From: Oscillospiraceae bacterium
Lineage (GTDB): Bacteria > Bacillota > Clostridia > Oscillospirales > Oscillospiraceae
DNA: 46,428 nucleotides
Direction of reading: 5' to 3'
Assembly: GCA_029012465.1 (NCBI GenBank)
Contig: JAQXMD010000088.1
Span: 1 to 46,428, forward strand
Shown here: positions 31,986-39,585 of the stretch, in pieces
Layout of the letters: every line of letters starts with the position of its first letter
Numbering within the stretch: the stretch's first letter is position 1
Translations under genes and position numbers: made by a program
The notes under the pieces: generated by a model
What the model was told of the DNA's origin: nothing
The model's input: only the letters and a program-made list of their open reading frames with translations
Database searches by the model: none

Positions 31986-33116
31986 ATGGCTAGAATTGAA
32001 TTTGACGAATATAAGATCAAGCTGAACGATCTGGAGCCCAAGCTGGTGGCCCTGGGCGAGTCTCTGGGTCTTGCATCCGCCCGGGAGGAGCTGGAGCGTC
32101 TCCACGCCATGGCTGCCTCTGAGGGCTTCTGGAATGATGCCGCCAAGTCCCAGAAGGTCACTCGTCAGACCCGCCAGCTGGAGCAGAAGATCAGCTCCTA
32201 CGAAAAAATGTGCGCAGGCCGGGAGGACCTGCTGGTGCTCTGCGACATGGCCATTGAGGAGGACGATGACTCCCTTCTGGACGAGCTGGTGGAGGGCTAC
32301 ACCGCCCTGGAGGCGGATATGGAAGCTGCCCGTCTGGAGACACTTCTCACCGGTGAGTATGACGATCACAATGTGCTCATGAGCTTCCACGCAGGCGCAG
32401 GCGGCACCGAGGCTCAGGACTGGTGTCAGATGCTTTACCGCATGTACACCCGCTGGGCAGAGCGCCACGGCTACACCTACAAAATCATGGACTATCTGGA
32501 GGGTGACGAAGCCGGTCTCAAGAGCGCCGACATTCTCATTGAAGGTCCCAACGCCTACGGCTTCCTGAAGGGTGAAAACGGCGTTCATCGTCTGGTCCGT
32601 GTCTCTCCCTTTGACTCCAATGCCCGCCGTCAGACCTCCTTTGCGGCCATCGAGGTCATCCCCGAAATCGACGATGACTCCAACGACATTGAGATCCGTC
32701 CCGAAGACATCGAAATGCAGGTCTACCGTTCCTCCGGCGCAGGCGGTCAGCACATCAACAAGACCTCCTCCGCAGTCCGTCTGACCCACAAGCCCACCGG
32801 TATTGTGGTCTCCTGCCAGACCGAGCGGAGCCAGTTCCAGAACCGGGACAACTGTATGAAAATGCTTCGTTCCAAGCTGGTGGAGATTAAGGAGCGCGAG
32901 CATCTGGATAAGATTTCCGACATCAAGGGCGTTCAGCAGAAGATTGAATGGGGCAGTCAGATCCGCAACTACGTCTTTATGCCCTACACCCTGGTAAAGG
33001 ACACCCGTACCGGCTGTGAGACCTCCAACGTAAACAGCGTCATGGACGGCAATCTGGACCCCTTTATCAACGCCTATCTCACCTGTGCCGCCACCGGCAG
33101 CTGGGTTCAGAAATGA
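31986..33116 (+). CDS. prfB: Peptide chain release factor 2
   Basis: 376 residues. Recognises UGA and UAA stop codons: the SPF tripeptide (RVSPFDSNARRQ) lies near residue 206 and the GGQ motif (SSGAGGQHINKTSSAVRLTH) near 253. The ATG at 31986 begins the usual N terminus (ARIEFDEYKIKLNDLE); the ribosome site is weak. No in-frame TGA with a programmed +1 frameshift is present around codons 20-30, so the common RF2 autoregulation is missing. It overlaps the GNAT gene (ATGA). Confidence 0.96.
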   Translation: MARIEFDEYKIKLNDLEPKLVALGESLGLASAREELERLHAMAASEGFWNDAAKSQKVTRQTRQLEQKISSYEKMCAGREDLLVLCDMAIEEDDDSLLDELVEGYTALEADMEAARLETLLTGEYDDHNVLMSFHAGAGGTEAQDWCQMLYRMYTRWAERHGYTYKIMDYLEGDEAGLKSADILIEGPNAYGFLKGENGVHRLVRVSPFDSNARRQTSFAAIEVIPEIDDDSNDIEIRPEDIEMQVYRSSGAGGQHINKTSSAVRLTHKPTGIVVSCQTERSQFQNRDNCMKMLRSKLVEIKEREHLDKISDIKGVQQKIEWGSQIRNYVFMPYTLVKDTRTGCETSNVNSVMDGNLDPFINAYLTCAATGSWVQK

Positions 33117-33673
33117 TCCGCTTTGCCCGGTCGGAGGACGCTGAGGCCCTTCTGGAGATCTACCGGCCCTATGTGGAAGCCACCAGCATTTCCTTTGAAA
33201 CGGCAGTCCCATCTGTGGAGGAGTTTCGCCGGAGGATTCTCACTTTTTCCGAAAAATACCCTTATCTGGTTCTGGAGGAAGGCGGCCAGCCCCTGGGCTA
33301 TGCCTACGCCCACGCCTTTCACAGCCGCGCGGCCTATGACTGGGCCGCAGAAACCACCATCTATCTCCGGCAGGACCTTCACCGCCGGGGCTATGGCAGA
33401 AAGCTGTACACAGCTCTGCTCCGGCTGATGGAGGCACAGGGTCTGTACCGGGCCTGCGCCGTGGTGGTAGTCCCCAACGAAAAGAGCATGGGGCTTCACA
33501 GGGCGCTGGGCTTTGATGTCTCCGGTGTTCTGCCGGAATATGGCTATAAAATGGGTCAGTGGCGCTCTGTAACCTATCTGACCAAAAGGCTCCGGCCGAC
33601 AGATACAGCACCGGAGCCTTTTCAGCCTGTCTCTCTGCTTCCGCAGCAGATCATCACTGAAATTCTGGGCTAA
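33113..33673 (+). CDS. GNAT acetyltransferase (PAT/MddA-like)
   Basis: 186 residues. The body MIRFARSEDAEALLEIYRPYVEATSISFET is typical of the phosphinothricin/methionine sulfone N-acetyltransferase branch, with the acetyl-CoA loop LRQDLHRRGYGRKLYTALL (Q/RxxGxG/A) and VPNEKSMGLHRALGF. It transfers acetyl from CoA to an amine, perhaps an amino-acid analogue; the substrate is unknown. The start overlaps the prfB stop, so the two are translationally coupled. The C-terminal 25 residues are a Pro-rich tail. Confidence 0.88.
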   Translation: MIRFARSEDAEALLEIYRPYVEATSISFETAVPSVEEFRRRILTFSEKYPYLVLEEGGQPLGYAYAHAFHSRAAYDWAAETTIYLRQDLHRRGYGRKLYTALLRLMEAQGLYRACAVVVVPNEKSMGLHRALGFDVSGVLPEYGYKMGQWRSVTYLTKRLRPTDTAPEPFQPVSLLPQQIITEILG

Positions 33674-33699
33674 AATCGGGGGAATTTTTCATTTTTTCC

Positions 33700-33728
33700 T
33701 TGCAAATACCCATTTCTCGTGATATTAT
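33700..33728 (+). promoter_or_regulatory. Promoter of secG
   Basis: TTGCAA, exactly 17 bases, TATTAT. The leader contains a TCGCCGT/ACGGCGA hairpin (33758-33781) directly before the ribosome site, which could modulate translation. Confidence 0.65.
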
Positions 33729-33797
33729 ATATTGCACGAATGCTTTAGACTATTTTGTCGCCGTGAAATCCGAAACGGCGAGATGGAGGATTATATT

Positions 33798-34034
33798 ATG
33801 GTTCGTACGATTATTACTGTTATTCAGGTTATCTCCGCCCTGGCGCTGATTATGGTCGTTATGCTTCAGTCCGGAAAGAATGCCGGCCTGTCCGGTGCCA
33901 TCGCCGGTGTTGCTGACAGCTTCCTGTCCAAGAGCAAGGCTTCCACCTGGGACGCAAAGCTGACCCGCGCTACCAAGTGGGTTGCAATCGTGTTCATTGT
34001 TCTGACTCTGGTGCTGTCCCTGATTCCCGCCTGA
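33798..34034 (+). CDS. secG: Preprotein translocase subunit SecG
   Basis: 78 residues from the ATG with GATGGAGG upstream. Two membrane helices (residues about 4-22 and 57-76) with the family loop between them: VVMLQSGKNAGLSGAIAG, then DSFLSKSKASTWDAKLTRATKW. It is the small stimulatory subunit of the SecYEG channel in the cytoplasmic membrane. It stands alone, followed by its own terminator, instead of next to rnr/smpB as in many Firmicutes. Confidence 0.93.
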   Translation: MVRTIITVIQVISALALIMVVMLQSGKNAGLSGAIAGVADSFLSKSKASTWDAKLTRATKWVAIVFIVLTLVLSLIPA

Positions 34035-34056
34035 TTGAATTTCGTAATCTGCTGCT

Positions 34057-34088
34057 GTACCGTTTCCCATAGGGAAACGGTACTTTTT
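34057..34088 (+). terminator. Terminator of secG
   Basis: 12-bp stem GTACCGTTTCCC with its complement, 3-base loop, then TTTTT. It abuts the stop of the convergent spoIID gene. Confidence 0.95.
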
Positions 34089-35057
34089 CTATTCTGTCAC
34101 CAGCTCTGTGCCCGGATAATACCACTGGAGGATCTCCCGATAGTCCTTGCCCTCCAACGCCATGGCCTCGGCCCCCTCCTGACTGAGCCCTACCCGATGA
34201 CCATAACCCCGAACGGTAAAGATCGCCTCCTTCTCCGTCAGCTCCATGGTAAAGCAGGTGGACTTCAAACCCAGAAGCCCCCGAAGCTCCCTGCCGGAAA
34301 AGGTCTTGCCCCCAATCACCATGGTGTCCACGCCGCCCCCCTCGGTATAGGTCACATCCGACACCCCAAGGCTGTCCACCATAAGGGCGTCCATAACCGC
34401 TTCCCGGGTCATGGTTTTCGTGGTCTCATAATCCGCGCATTCCTCCTCACCGGGGCTTTCCACACTGATAAGATACGGCACATCACCGCCCCACACCGCC
34501 TGTGCGGACTCCGTCCTGCCCCCGGAGCATGAGAAATAGGTGGCAGAGATCAAATCCCCATCATAGGTCAGAACCTGCCCCTCCGTATCTGTTACCGCCT
34601 GACGGAGCTTTCTGAGCAGCTGCTCCCACTGACTGCCCAGCTTTTCCTGCGCCTTCTCCGGGGATATGAACGCCTGACACACCGATGGATCATCAGAGAG
34701 GGTCCCTCCGGAGGCCAATCGCTTCATGGTATAGGTTCTCGCCGCAACCGCCTGCGCCTTCAGCGCTTCCATCTGAAAGGATGCGGGCATTTCTCCCATA
34801 AGCACCCCAGTGAGATAGTCCTCCATGGTCATCTCCCGCTCCTCCCCGGAAACGGTGACTGTCACCAGTTCCTCTCCATTTTCCATCTCCTGATGAATCA
34901 CAAACTCCGTAATATATCTTTGGTCCTGGCTCTGTGCCCCCACCGGCTTCCCCCCTGTCAGTCCTTTGGTGGGGGGCATCCCCATGCCGCACAGCAGCAG
35001 CGGAAGCAGAATCACCGCCGCTGCCGCAAAAAGTCCATTGCGTGCTCCCTTGCTCAT
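34089..35057 (-). CDS. spoIID: Stage II sporulation protein D
   Basis: 322 residues from the ATG at 35057, with GGAGGG 6 bases upstream; an earlier ATG has no good site. One N-terminal membrane anchor (NGLFAAAAVILLPLLLCGM), then the extracytoplasmic lytic transglycosylase domain: GEMPASFQMEALKAQAVAARTY with the conserved Glu, a SCSGGRTESA segment and the C-terminal GYGHRVGLSQEGAEAMA. With SpoIIM/P it degrades peptidoglycan during engulfment. This is direct evidence that the organism belongs to an endospore-forming lineage. Confidence 0.93.
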   Translation of the reverse strand: MSKGARNGLFAAAAVILLPLLLCGMGMPPTKGLTGGKPVGAQSQDQRYITEFVIHQEMENGEELVTVTVSGEEREMTMEDYLTGVLMGEMPASFQMEALKAQAVAARTYTMKRLASGGTLSDDPSVCQAFISPEKAQEKLGSQWEQLLRKLRQAVTDTEGQVLTYDGDLISATYFSCSGGRTESAQAVWGGDVPYLISVESPGEEECADYETTKTMTREAVMDALMVDSLGVSDVTYTEGGGVDTMVIGGKTFSGRELRGLLGLKSTCFTMELTEKEAIFTVRGYGHRVGLSQEGAEAMALEGKDYREILQWYYPGTELVTE

Positions 35058-35174
35058 CCAGTCCCTCCATTCTGCAAGATTTAATTCCTCACATTTCATT
35101 TCCCGGGATTTCGTTTTTTACGGTTACTCCATTTGCGCCCCTGTGTACCCGAGGTTTTTCAGTGAATTCCACGA

Positions 35175-35203
35175 TTGACGCACACCGGTTATTCTGATAA
35201 AAT
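35175..35203 (+). promoter_or_regulatory. Promoter of the citrate synthase gene
   Basis: TTGACG, exactly 17 bases, TAAAAT; transcription would start near 35210. Confidence 0.7.
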
Positions 35204-35241
35204 ATGAAACGTATCAAATGTACGCACAGGAGGTGCAATCC

Positions 35242-36603
35242 TTGTCCCCAGTAAATTCATCTTCCAATGAGCTCATTCACAGCTTATGCACCGGACTGAA
35301 AAACAGTACGGTTTTCGATATCAACACCCGCGACAACGACAGCATCAAGCGTGGCCTCAGAAACGCAGACGGCACCGGCGTTATGGTCGGCTCTACCAAG
35401 ATTGGTTCTGTTCAGGGCTACGCCATCATTGACGGCGAAAAATCTCCGCTGGAGGGCCGTCTGATCTACCGTGGTTACGATATCAACCAGCTGATTGCCG
35501 GCTTTACCAGAGAAAAGCGCTTTGGTTTTGAAGAGATTTGCTATCTGCTTCTCTTTGGTGAGCTGCCCAATGCGGAGGCATACGCTGCCTTCCGTCAGCT
35601 TCTCAGCGACAACATGAATCTGCCCCGGGGCTTTACAGAGGACATGATTCTGAAGGCTCCCAGCAGCAACATCATGAACAAGCTTGCCCGAAGCGCTCTG
35701 GTCCTTTACTCCTACGACGAAAACCCCGATGCCACGGACCTTGAAAATATGGTACGCCAGTCCATTCAGCTGGTGGCCCAGTTCCCCCTGATCGTGGCAC
35801 ACGCCTATGCGGCAAAGGTGCACTACTTCGACAACGGTTCTCTGGTGCTCCACTGGCCTGTTCCCGGCTACTCCATTGCGGAAAACTTCCTTCATGCCAT
35901 CCGTCCCGATTCCAAATTCACCGAGGAAGAGGCCCGGCTTTTGGATCTGTGTCTGGTGATCCACGCCGAGCACGGCGGCGGCAACAACTCCGCCTTTACC
36001 TGCCGTGTGCTTTCCTCCTCCGGAACGGATACCTATTCTGCCATCGCTGCCGCTGTGGGCAGTCTGAAGGGCCCCAAGCACGGCGGCGCGAATCAGCGGG
36101 TTTCCGCCATGTTTGATGAAATCAAAGCCAATGTGCAGGACTGGGAGGACGATGAGGAGGTGGCCGCATACCTTGAGAAGATCCTCCGAAAGGAAGCCGG
36201 TGACGGCTCCGGCCTGATTTACGGAATTGGACATGCCATTTATACAAAATCCGATCCCCGTGCCCTTGTGCTCAAGCATTCCGCCCGCTCTCTGGCGGAA
36301 AAGACAGGCTATTTGAAGGAGCTGGAGCTTCTGGAGCGTATCGAGCGGCTTGCGCCGGAGGTCTTTGCCCGGGTCACAGGCTCTGACAAGGTCATGTGCG
36401 CAAATGTGGACTTCTATTCCGGTCTGGTTTACCGGATGCTGAACATTCCCGAGGAACTGTTCACGCCCCTCTTTGCCATTGCCCGTGTGTCCGGCTGGTG
36501 CGCCCACCGCATCGAGGAGGTCATGACCTCCAACCGGATCATCCGTCCTGCCTACAAGTCCCTGACCCAGAGCAGAGTCTATACACCCATGGCCAAGCGA
36601 TAA
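35242..36603 (+). CDS. gltA: Citrate synthase
   Basis: 453 residues from a TTG placed 8 bases after AGGAGG; an ATG eight codons earlier lies upstream of that site and only about 8 bases from the predicted transcript start. Condenses acetyl-CoA with oxaloacetate. Catalytic residues are visible: LVIHAEHGGGNNS (His about 244), GPKHGGAN (His about 280) and CANVDFYSGLV (Asp about 389). With icd it makes 2-oxoglutarate. A structured repeat has inserted directly after the gene within a hairpin that probably was its terminator. Confidence 0.95.
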   Translation: MSPVNSSSNELIHSLCTGLKNSTVFDINTRDNDSIKRGLRNADGTGVMVGSTKIGSVQGYAIIDGEKSPLEGRLIYRGYDINQLIAGFTREKRFGFEEICYLLLFGELPNAEAYAAFRQLLSDNMNLPRGFTEDMILKAPSSNIMNKLARSALVLYSYDENPDATDLENMVRQSIQLVAQFPLIVAHAYAAKVHYFDNGSLVLHWPVPGYSIAENFLHAIRPDSKFTEEEARLLDLCLVIHAEHGGGNNSAFTCRVLSSSGTDTYSAIAAAVGSLKGPKHGGANQRVSAMFDEIKANVQDWEDDEEVAAYLEKILRKEAGDGSGLIYGIGHAIYTKSDPRALVLKHSARSLAEKTGYLKELELLERIERLAPEVFARVTGSDKVMCANVDFYSGLVYRMLNIPEELFTPLFAIARVSGWCAHRIEEVMTSNRIIRPAYKSLTQSRVYTPMAKR

Positions 36604-36613
36604 AACACAAACA

Positions 36614-36860
36614 AGCGGAGAGCTTCGCTCTCCGCTCAAGCCGTCGACAAAGCCAGAGGCTTTGCCGACGGAGATTTTACAGTCTCCTGCGCGCGCCCTT
36701 TGTGCGCTAAGAGCGCACAAAGAACACACTTGGAGCCTGATAAGTGTTTTCCGCGGCGTACACGCCGCCACGGAAAACCTGATTTGACTTTATTTCGCCG
36801 AAATCGGCGAAACTCTACGAGGTTTGTCTACAGTCTGAGCGGAGAGCGTCGCTCTCCGCT
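36614..36860. repeat. Structured 200-bp repeat, copy 2, bracketed by duplicated hairpins
   Basis: Core 36637-36836 (200 bp). Relative to copy 1 one stem reads GCGCT-AAG-AGCGC instead of GCGCC-GAA-GGCGC: a C-G pair has become T-A, so the pairing is kept. The edges carry a different palindrome from copy 1 but identical to each other: arms AGCGGAGAGC and GCTCTCCGCT with loop TTC (36614-36636) or GTC (36838-36860). No transposase or conserved reading frame is inside. Confidence 0.85.
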
Positions 36861-36886
36861 TTCCAAAACAGGAGGAATATCAAACA

Positions 36887-37360
36887 ATGGAACCCGCACT
36901 TTTTTCTCAGGAGGGTATGGAGCTGTCCTGCCGCCGGTTCAGCCAGCGAATCAACACTGAAACCGATGACCGTGGTCCCACATTCAATGTTTTCATGGAG
37001 TCTCGTTTTGAATCCTGCGATTTCCCCACAAAAAGCCTGATTCTCTCCTTTCCCGTGGAAAACAGCATGCGAAACCCTGTTGGGGTCATGCATGGGGGCT
37101 GTGTGGCCGGTGCTCTGGACATCACCATGGGCAGTCTGACCTTCTACATGAGCGGAGAATTTCTGACCCCCACCATCAACATGAATGTATCCTACGAGCG
37201 GCCCATTCCCTCGGGAAAGCGTCTGTTCGTGGAGGCCACCTGCCTGTCCTGCGGCAAAACCATGGCCTACGCCACTGCCCGGGGCTGGATCGAGGGAAGC
37301 CCGGAGAAAACCGTTTGCAGTGCTGCGGGCACCTACTACACCGCCAGCGGCGTACGATAA
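36887..37360 (+). CDS. PaaI-type hotdog thioesterase
   Basis: 157 residues; AGGAGGAA upstream of the ATG. Central hotdog helix signature GVMHGGCVAGALDITMG, as in PaaI/YbgC-like acyl-CoA thioesterases, followed by strands TINMNVSYERPIPSG and LFVEATCLSCGKTMAYATARGWIEG. It hydrolyses acyl- or aryl-CoA thioesters in the cytosol; the substrate is unknown. It follows citrate synthase and the structured repeat, and it has its own terminator. Confidence 0.85.
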   Translation: MEPALFSQEGMELSCRRFSQRINTETDDRGPTFNVFMESRFESCDFPTKSLILSFPVENSMRNPVGVMHGGCVAGALDITMGSLTFYMSGEFLTPTINMNVSYERPIPSGKRLFVEATCLSCGKTMAYATARGWIEGSPEKTVCSAAGTYYTASGVR

Positions 37361-37372
37361 TACCGATTTCCC

Positions 37373-37401
37373 GTCGTCCCACATACGTGGGGCGACTTTT
37401 T
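37373..37401 (+). terminator. Terminator of the thioesterase gene
   Basis: 10-bp stem GTCGTCCCAC/GTGGGGCGAC (one G-T pair), 4-base loop, five T. Confidence 0.9.
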
Positions 37402-37414
37402 CCCCTACAAACTT

Positions 37415-37453
37415 CAAAAAACAGGAGCCACGAACGACCTGTTCGCGGCTCCT
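37415..37453 (-). terminator. Terminator of rex
   Basis: Stem AGGAGCC-CGAAC with complement (one mismatch), 5-base loop; on the minus strand followed by GTTTTTTG. Confidence 0.9.
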
Positions 37454-37465
37454 CAGTATTCCCAA

Positions 37466-38098
37466 TCAATTCCCCCGCCGCTGCTGAAGCTGACGGGACA
37501 GCTCGCCCAAAGATACCGCAATGATCTCATTTTTCACGATCACATTATCGGGCACCTTCAGGTGTACCGGTGCAAAATTCCAGATGGCCTGAATGCCGCT
37601 TTCCACCAGCTTGTCACAGACCTCCTGTGCATGGGTGGCAGGAACGGTGATGATGCCGATATGCACCTTCATACGGCGGCACAGACTGCTCATGCGCTTG
37701 ATGGACAGAATGGGTCTGCCGCCGATCTCCCGGCCCACAAGGGATTCATCCGCGTCAAATGCCGCAATGACCTCCACGCCGTAGTTGGAGTAGTTGTTGT
37801 AGCTCAGGAGCGCCCGACCCAGCTGACCGGCGCCGACAATGACTGCATTGGATACATCATCATAGCCAAGTGCATGCTCGATGAGCTTCGTCAGTTCCTC
37901 AACAGGATAGCGCTCTCCCGGGGCACGGTTTGCACCGCAGCTGGACAGGTCGTGACGCACCTGACTGGGGCTGACCTTGATTACCTCGGCGATTTCATCT
38001 GCTGTGACCTCCATATGGCCCTGCTGTGCCTCAGACTTCACCATAATCAGATATTGCGGAAGCCGCTGCAGGGTTCCCTGCGACAATGCAGCAATCAT
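37466..38098 (-). CDS. rex: Redox-sensing transcriptional repressor Rex
   Basis: 210 residues. N-terminal winged helix (GTLQRLPQYL, EVTADEIAEVIKVSPSQVRHDLS) and a Rossmann domain with AVIVGAGQLGRALLSY, which binds NADH or NAD+. High NADH releases Rex from DNA and induces fermentative and respiratory genes. Length and motifs are typical. GGAGCG lies upstream of the ATG. A possible but imperfect target is the palindrome upstream of icd. Confidence 0.95.
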   Translation of the reverse strand: MIAALSQGTLQRLPQYLIMVKSEAQQGHMEVTADEIAEVIKVSPSQVRHDLSSCGANRAPGERYPVEELTKLIEHALGYDDVSNAVIVGAGQLGRALLSYNNYSNYGVEVIAAFDADESLVGREIGGRPILSIKRMSSLCRRMKVHIGIITVPATHAQEVCDKLVESGIQAIWNFAPVHLKVPDNVIVKNEIIAVSLGELSRQLQQRRGN

Positions 38099-38156
38099 TT
38101 TTTCACGCTCCTATTCCTTTATCTGTGGGTGACAGCACCCACTTCCATCCTCCTTT

Positions 38157-38705
38157 TCAGGACAACAGCGCCCCGGAGATCAGATCGGAGGAGATACCGT
38201 ATTCTGCTTTCAGAACCTGACAAATGGTTCCACGGACAAAATTGGCAATAAACATACCCTTCATAACCATGTCATAGAGGGGAACGCCGGGACCGGCAAC
38301 ACACTTCTCCTCGCTGATGGCCTCAAAGCCTGCAACGTATGCCGCATCGGTCTCCAGCAGCCTCTGCTTCAGGGCCTCATAGTCCTCCATATCGTACTTT
38401 TCGGGACCTGCACCGGGTCCGCCGGGACCACCAGGTCCACCAGGACCTCCGGGTCCGCCGGGACCACCAGGTCCGCCGGGACCACCAGGTCCGCCGGGGC
38501 CGCCCGGTCCGTTGTCACCGAGCATATTCAGGCTCATGGCAAGGGTGCCCACCATCCGGTCCAGGGCGCCGTGGATGGAACCAAGGGTATAGTTGGTATG
38601 AACATCTGCTTTCCGCTGCTCGTCTGTTAGCCCATCCAGCAGATTCAGCAGCTTCTGATTCTGAAGCTGATTGAACTTCGCAATCACGATCATCGCATCT
38701 TTCAA
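38157..38705 (-). CDS. DinB-fold protein with a (GGP)n insert
   Basis: 182 residues from a TTG 8 bases after AAGGGAGG; an earlier ATG includes the ribosome site. Residues 1-62 (FNQLQNQKLLNLLDGLTDEQRKADV, LGSIHGALDRMVGTL) match the first two helices of DinB/YfiT four-helix bundles, with His46 at the first metal position. Residues about 65-100 are an unbroken (Gly-Gly-Pro) tract of 11 prolines. Two further helices follow, but the usual C-terminal metal histidines are replaced (MFIANFVRGTICQVL). Known DinB relatives include thiol-S-transferases; activity here is doubtful. It lies upstream of rex on the same strand, 58 bases apart. Confidence 0.65.
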   Translation of the reverse strand: MKDAMIVIAKFNQLQNQKLLNLLDGLTDEQRKADVHTNYTLGSIHGALDRMVGTLAMSLNMLGDNGPGGPGGPGGPGGPGGPGGPGGPGGPGGPGGPGAGPEKYDMEDYEALKQRLLETDAAYVAGFEAISEEKCVAGPGVPLYDMVMKGMFIANFVRGTICQVLKAEYGISSDLISGALLS

Positions 38706-38798
38706 ATAAGATACCTCCCTTTTTCGCATATCTGCGTCAATTCAGGCCCTTTGGCCTTCCGAAGAGAGTATATCACATTTCATTAGAAAGCGCACCGT

Positions 38799-39374
38799 TT
38801 ATTTTTCCGGAGGCCAGGAAAAATCCGCCTCCCGAATGATTTTTTTCGCCTTCACATAGCGCTCTTCCTCAGAGAAAACACAGCCGCAGTATTTTTGCAT
38901 GTAGAAGCCGTTTTCTCTGGCCCGGGTCTGTCCCTCCTTGAAGTAGGGGCGGAAATCCCGATAGAGAAACTTCACGCCAAATCGGCTGGCGGCCGCCTCT
39001 GCAATGCTTCGCATGGCTTCATGCTGCTGATAGGGACTGATAAACAGGGACGAAGTGAAGGCATCGTAGCCATTTTCCGCCGCAAACCGGGCCGTTTCTC
39101 CCAGCCGGATGTCATAGCATTTGGTGCAGCGCCCCTCAATGTCCGATGCCACCTCCCGGATAAAGGGACGAAGGGCATAATCGTTCCGCTCGATCAGCTT
39201 CAGATCAATGGTCTGGGCATACTCCCTGAGACAGTTTCTCCGGGCACGATACTCCGTAAACGGGTGAATATTGGGATTAAACCAGTATCCCTCGGGGTTG
39301 AGCTCCTCCCCTCGCAGGGTTTCAATACACATCAGGCTACAGGGCGCACAGCAGATGTGAAGCAGCAGTTTCAT
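38799..39374 (-). CDS. queH: Epoxyqueuosine reductase QueH
   Basis: 191 residues. Carries the QueH (DUF208) pattern: LLLHICCAPCS with adjacent cysteines, CTKCYDIRL, SSLFISPYQQHEA, DFRPYFKEGQTRARE and YCGCVFSEEER. It completes queuosine biosynthesis by reducing epoxyqueuosine in tRNA, using an iron-sulfur/metal centre, and replaces QueG in many anaerobes. No other queuosine gene is in the window. The start ATG opens the conserved N terminus. Confidence 0.94.
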   Translation of the reverse strand: MKLLLHICCAPCSLMCIETLRGEELNPEGYWFNPNIHPFTEYRARRNCLREYAQTIDLKLIERNDYALRPFIREVASDIEGRCTKCYDIRLGETARFAAENGYDAFTSSLFISPYQQHEAMRSIAEAAASRFGVKFLYRDFRPYFKEGQTRARENGFYMQKYCGCVFSEEERYVKAKKIIREADFSWPPEK

Positions 39375-39489
39375 AGTAACACCTCATCTTTCATTGTACA
39401 CCAAACCGGTGAAAAGATAAAGAGAAAAATGACCGTTTTCCCCTTTCTCCAGCCGGATTCCGACGAAAAGTCACGATTTGAACTTTTAC

Positions 39490-39517
39490 TTTACTTTTTG
39501 CGGTTCTGTGCTATAAT
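39490..39517 (+). promoter_or_regulatory. Promoter of the AraC-family gene
   Basis: TTTACT, 16 bases, TATAAT in an AT-rich stretch. Confidence 0.6.
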
Positions 39518-39585
39518 AAAAACAACACATTTTGTAGGTTTTCGGAGACATATGGTCTCTTCTACTTCATGGAGGTATTTGCAGC

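Noticed and set aside
31736-36960. Similar short peptides encoded by both copies of the structured repeat (31736-31939 and 36700-36960, and the opposite strand)
   Set aside because: The few differences between copies mostly change amino acids while base pairing is kept, there is no ribosome site, and the stems explain the conservation.
38407-38517. Repetitive GGP-coding tracts as a possible CRISPR or minisatellite
   Set aside because: The unit is 9 bp with no spacers, stays in frame and varies in synonymous positions; it is a coding repeat.
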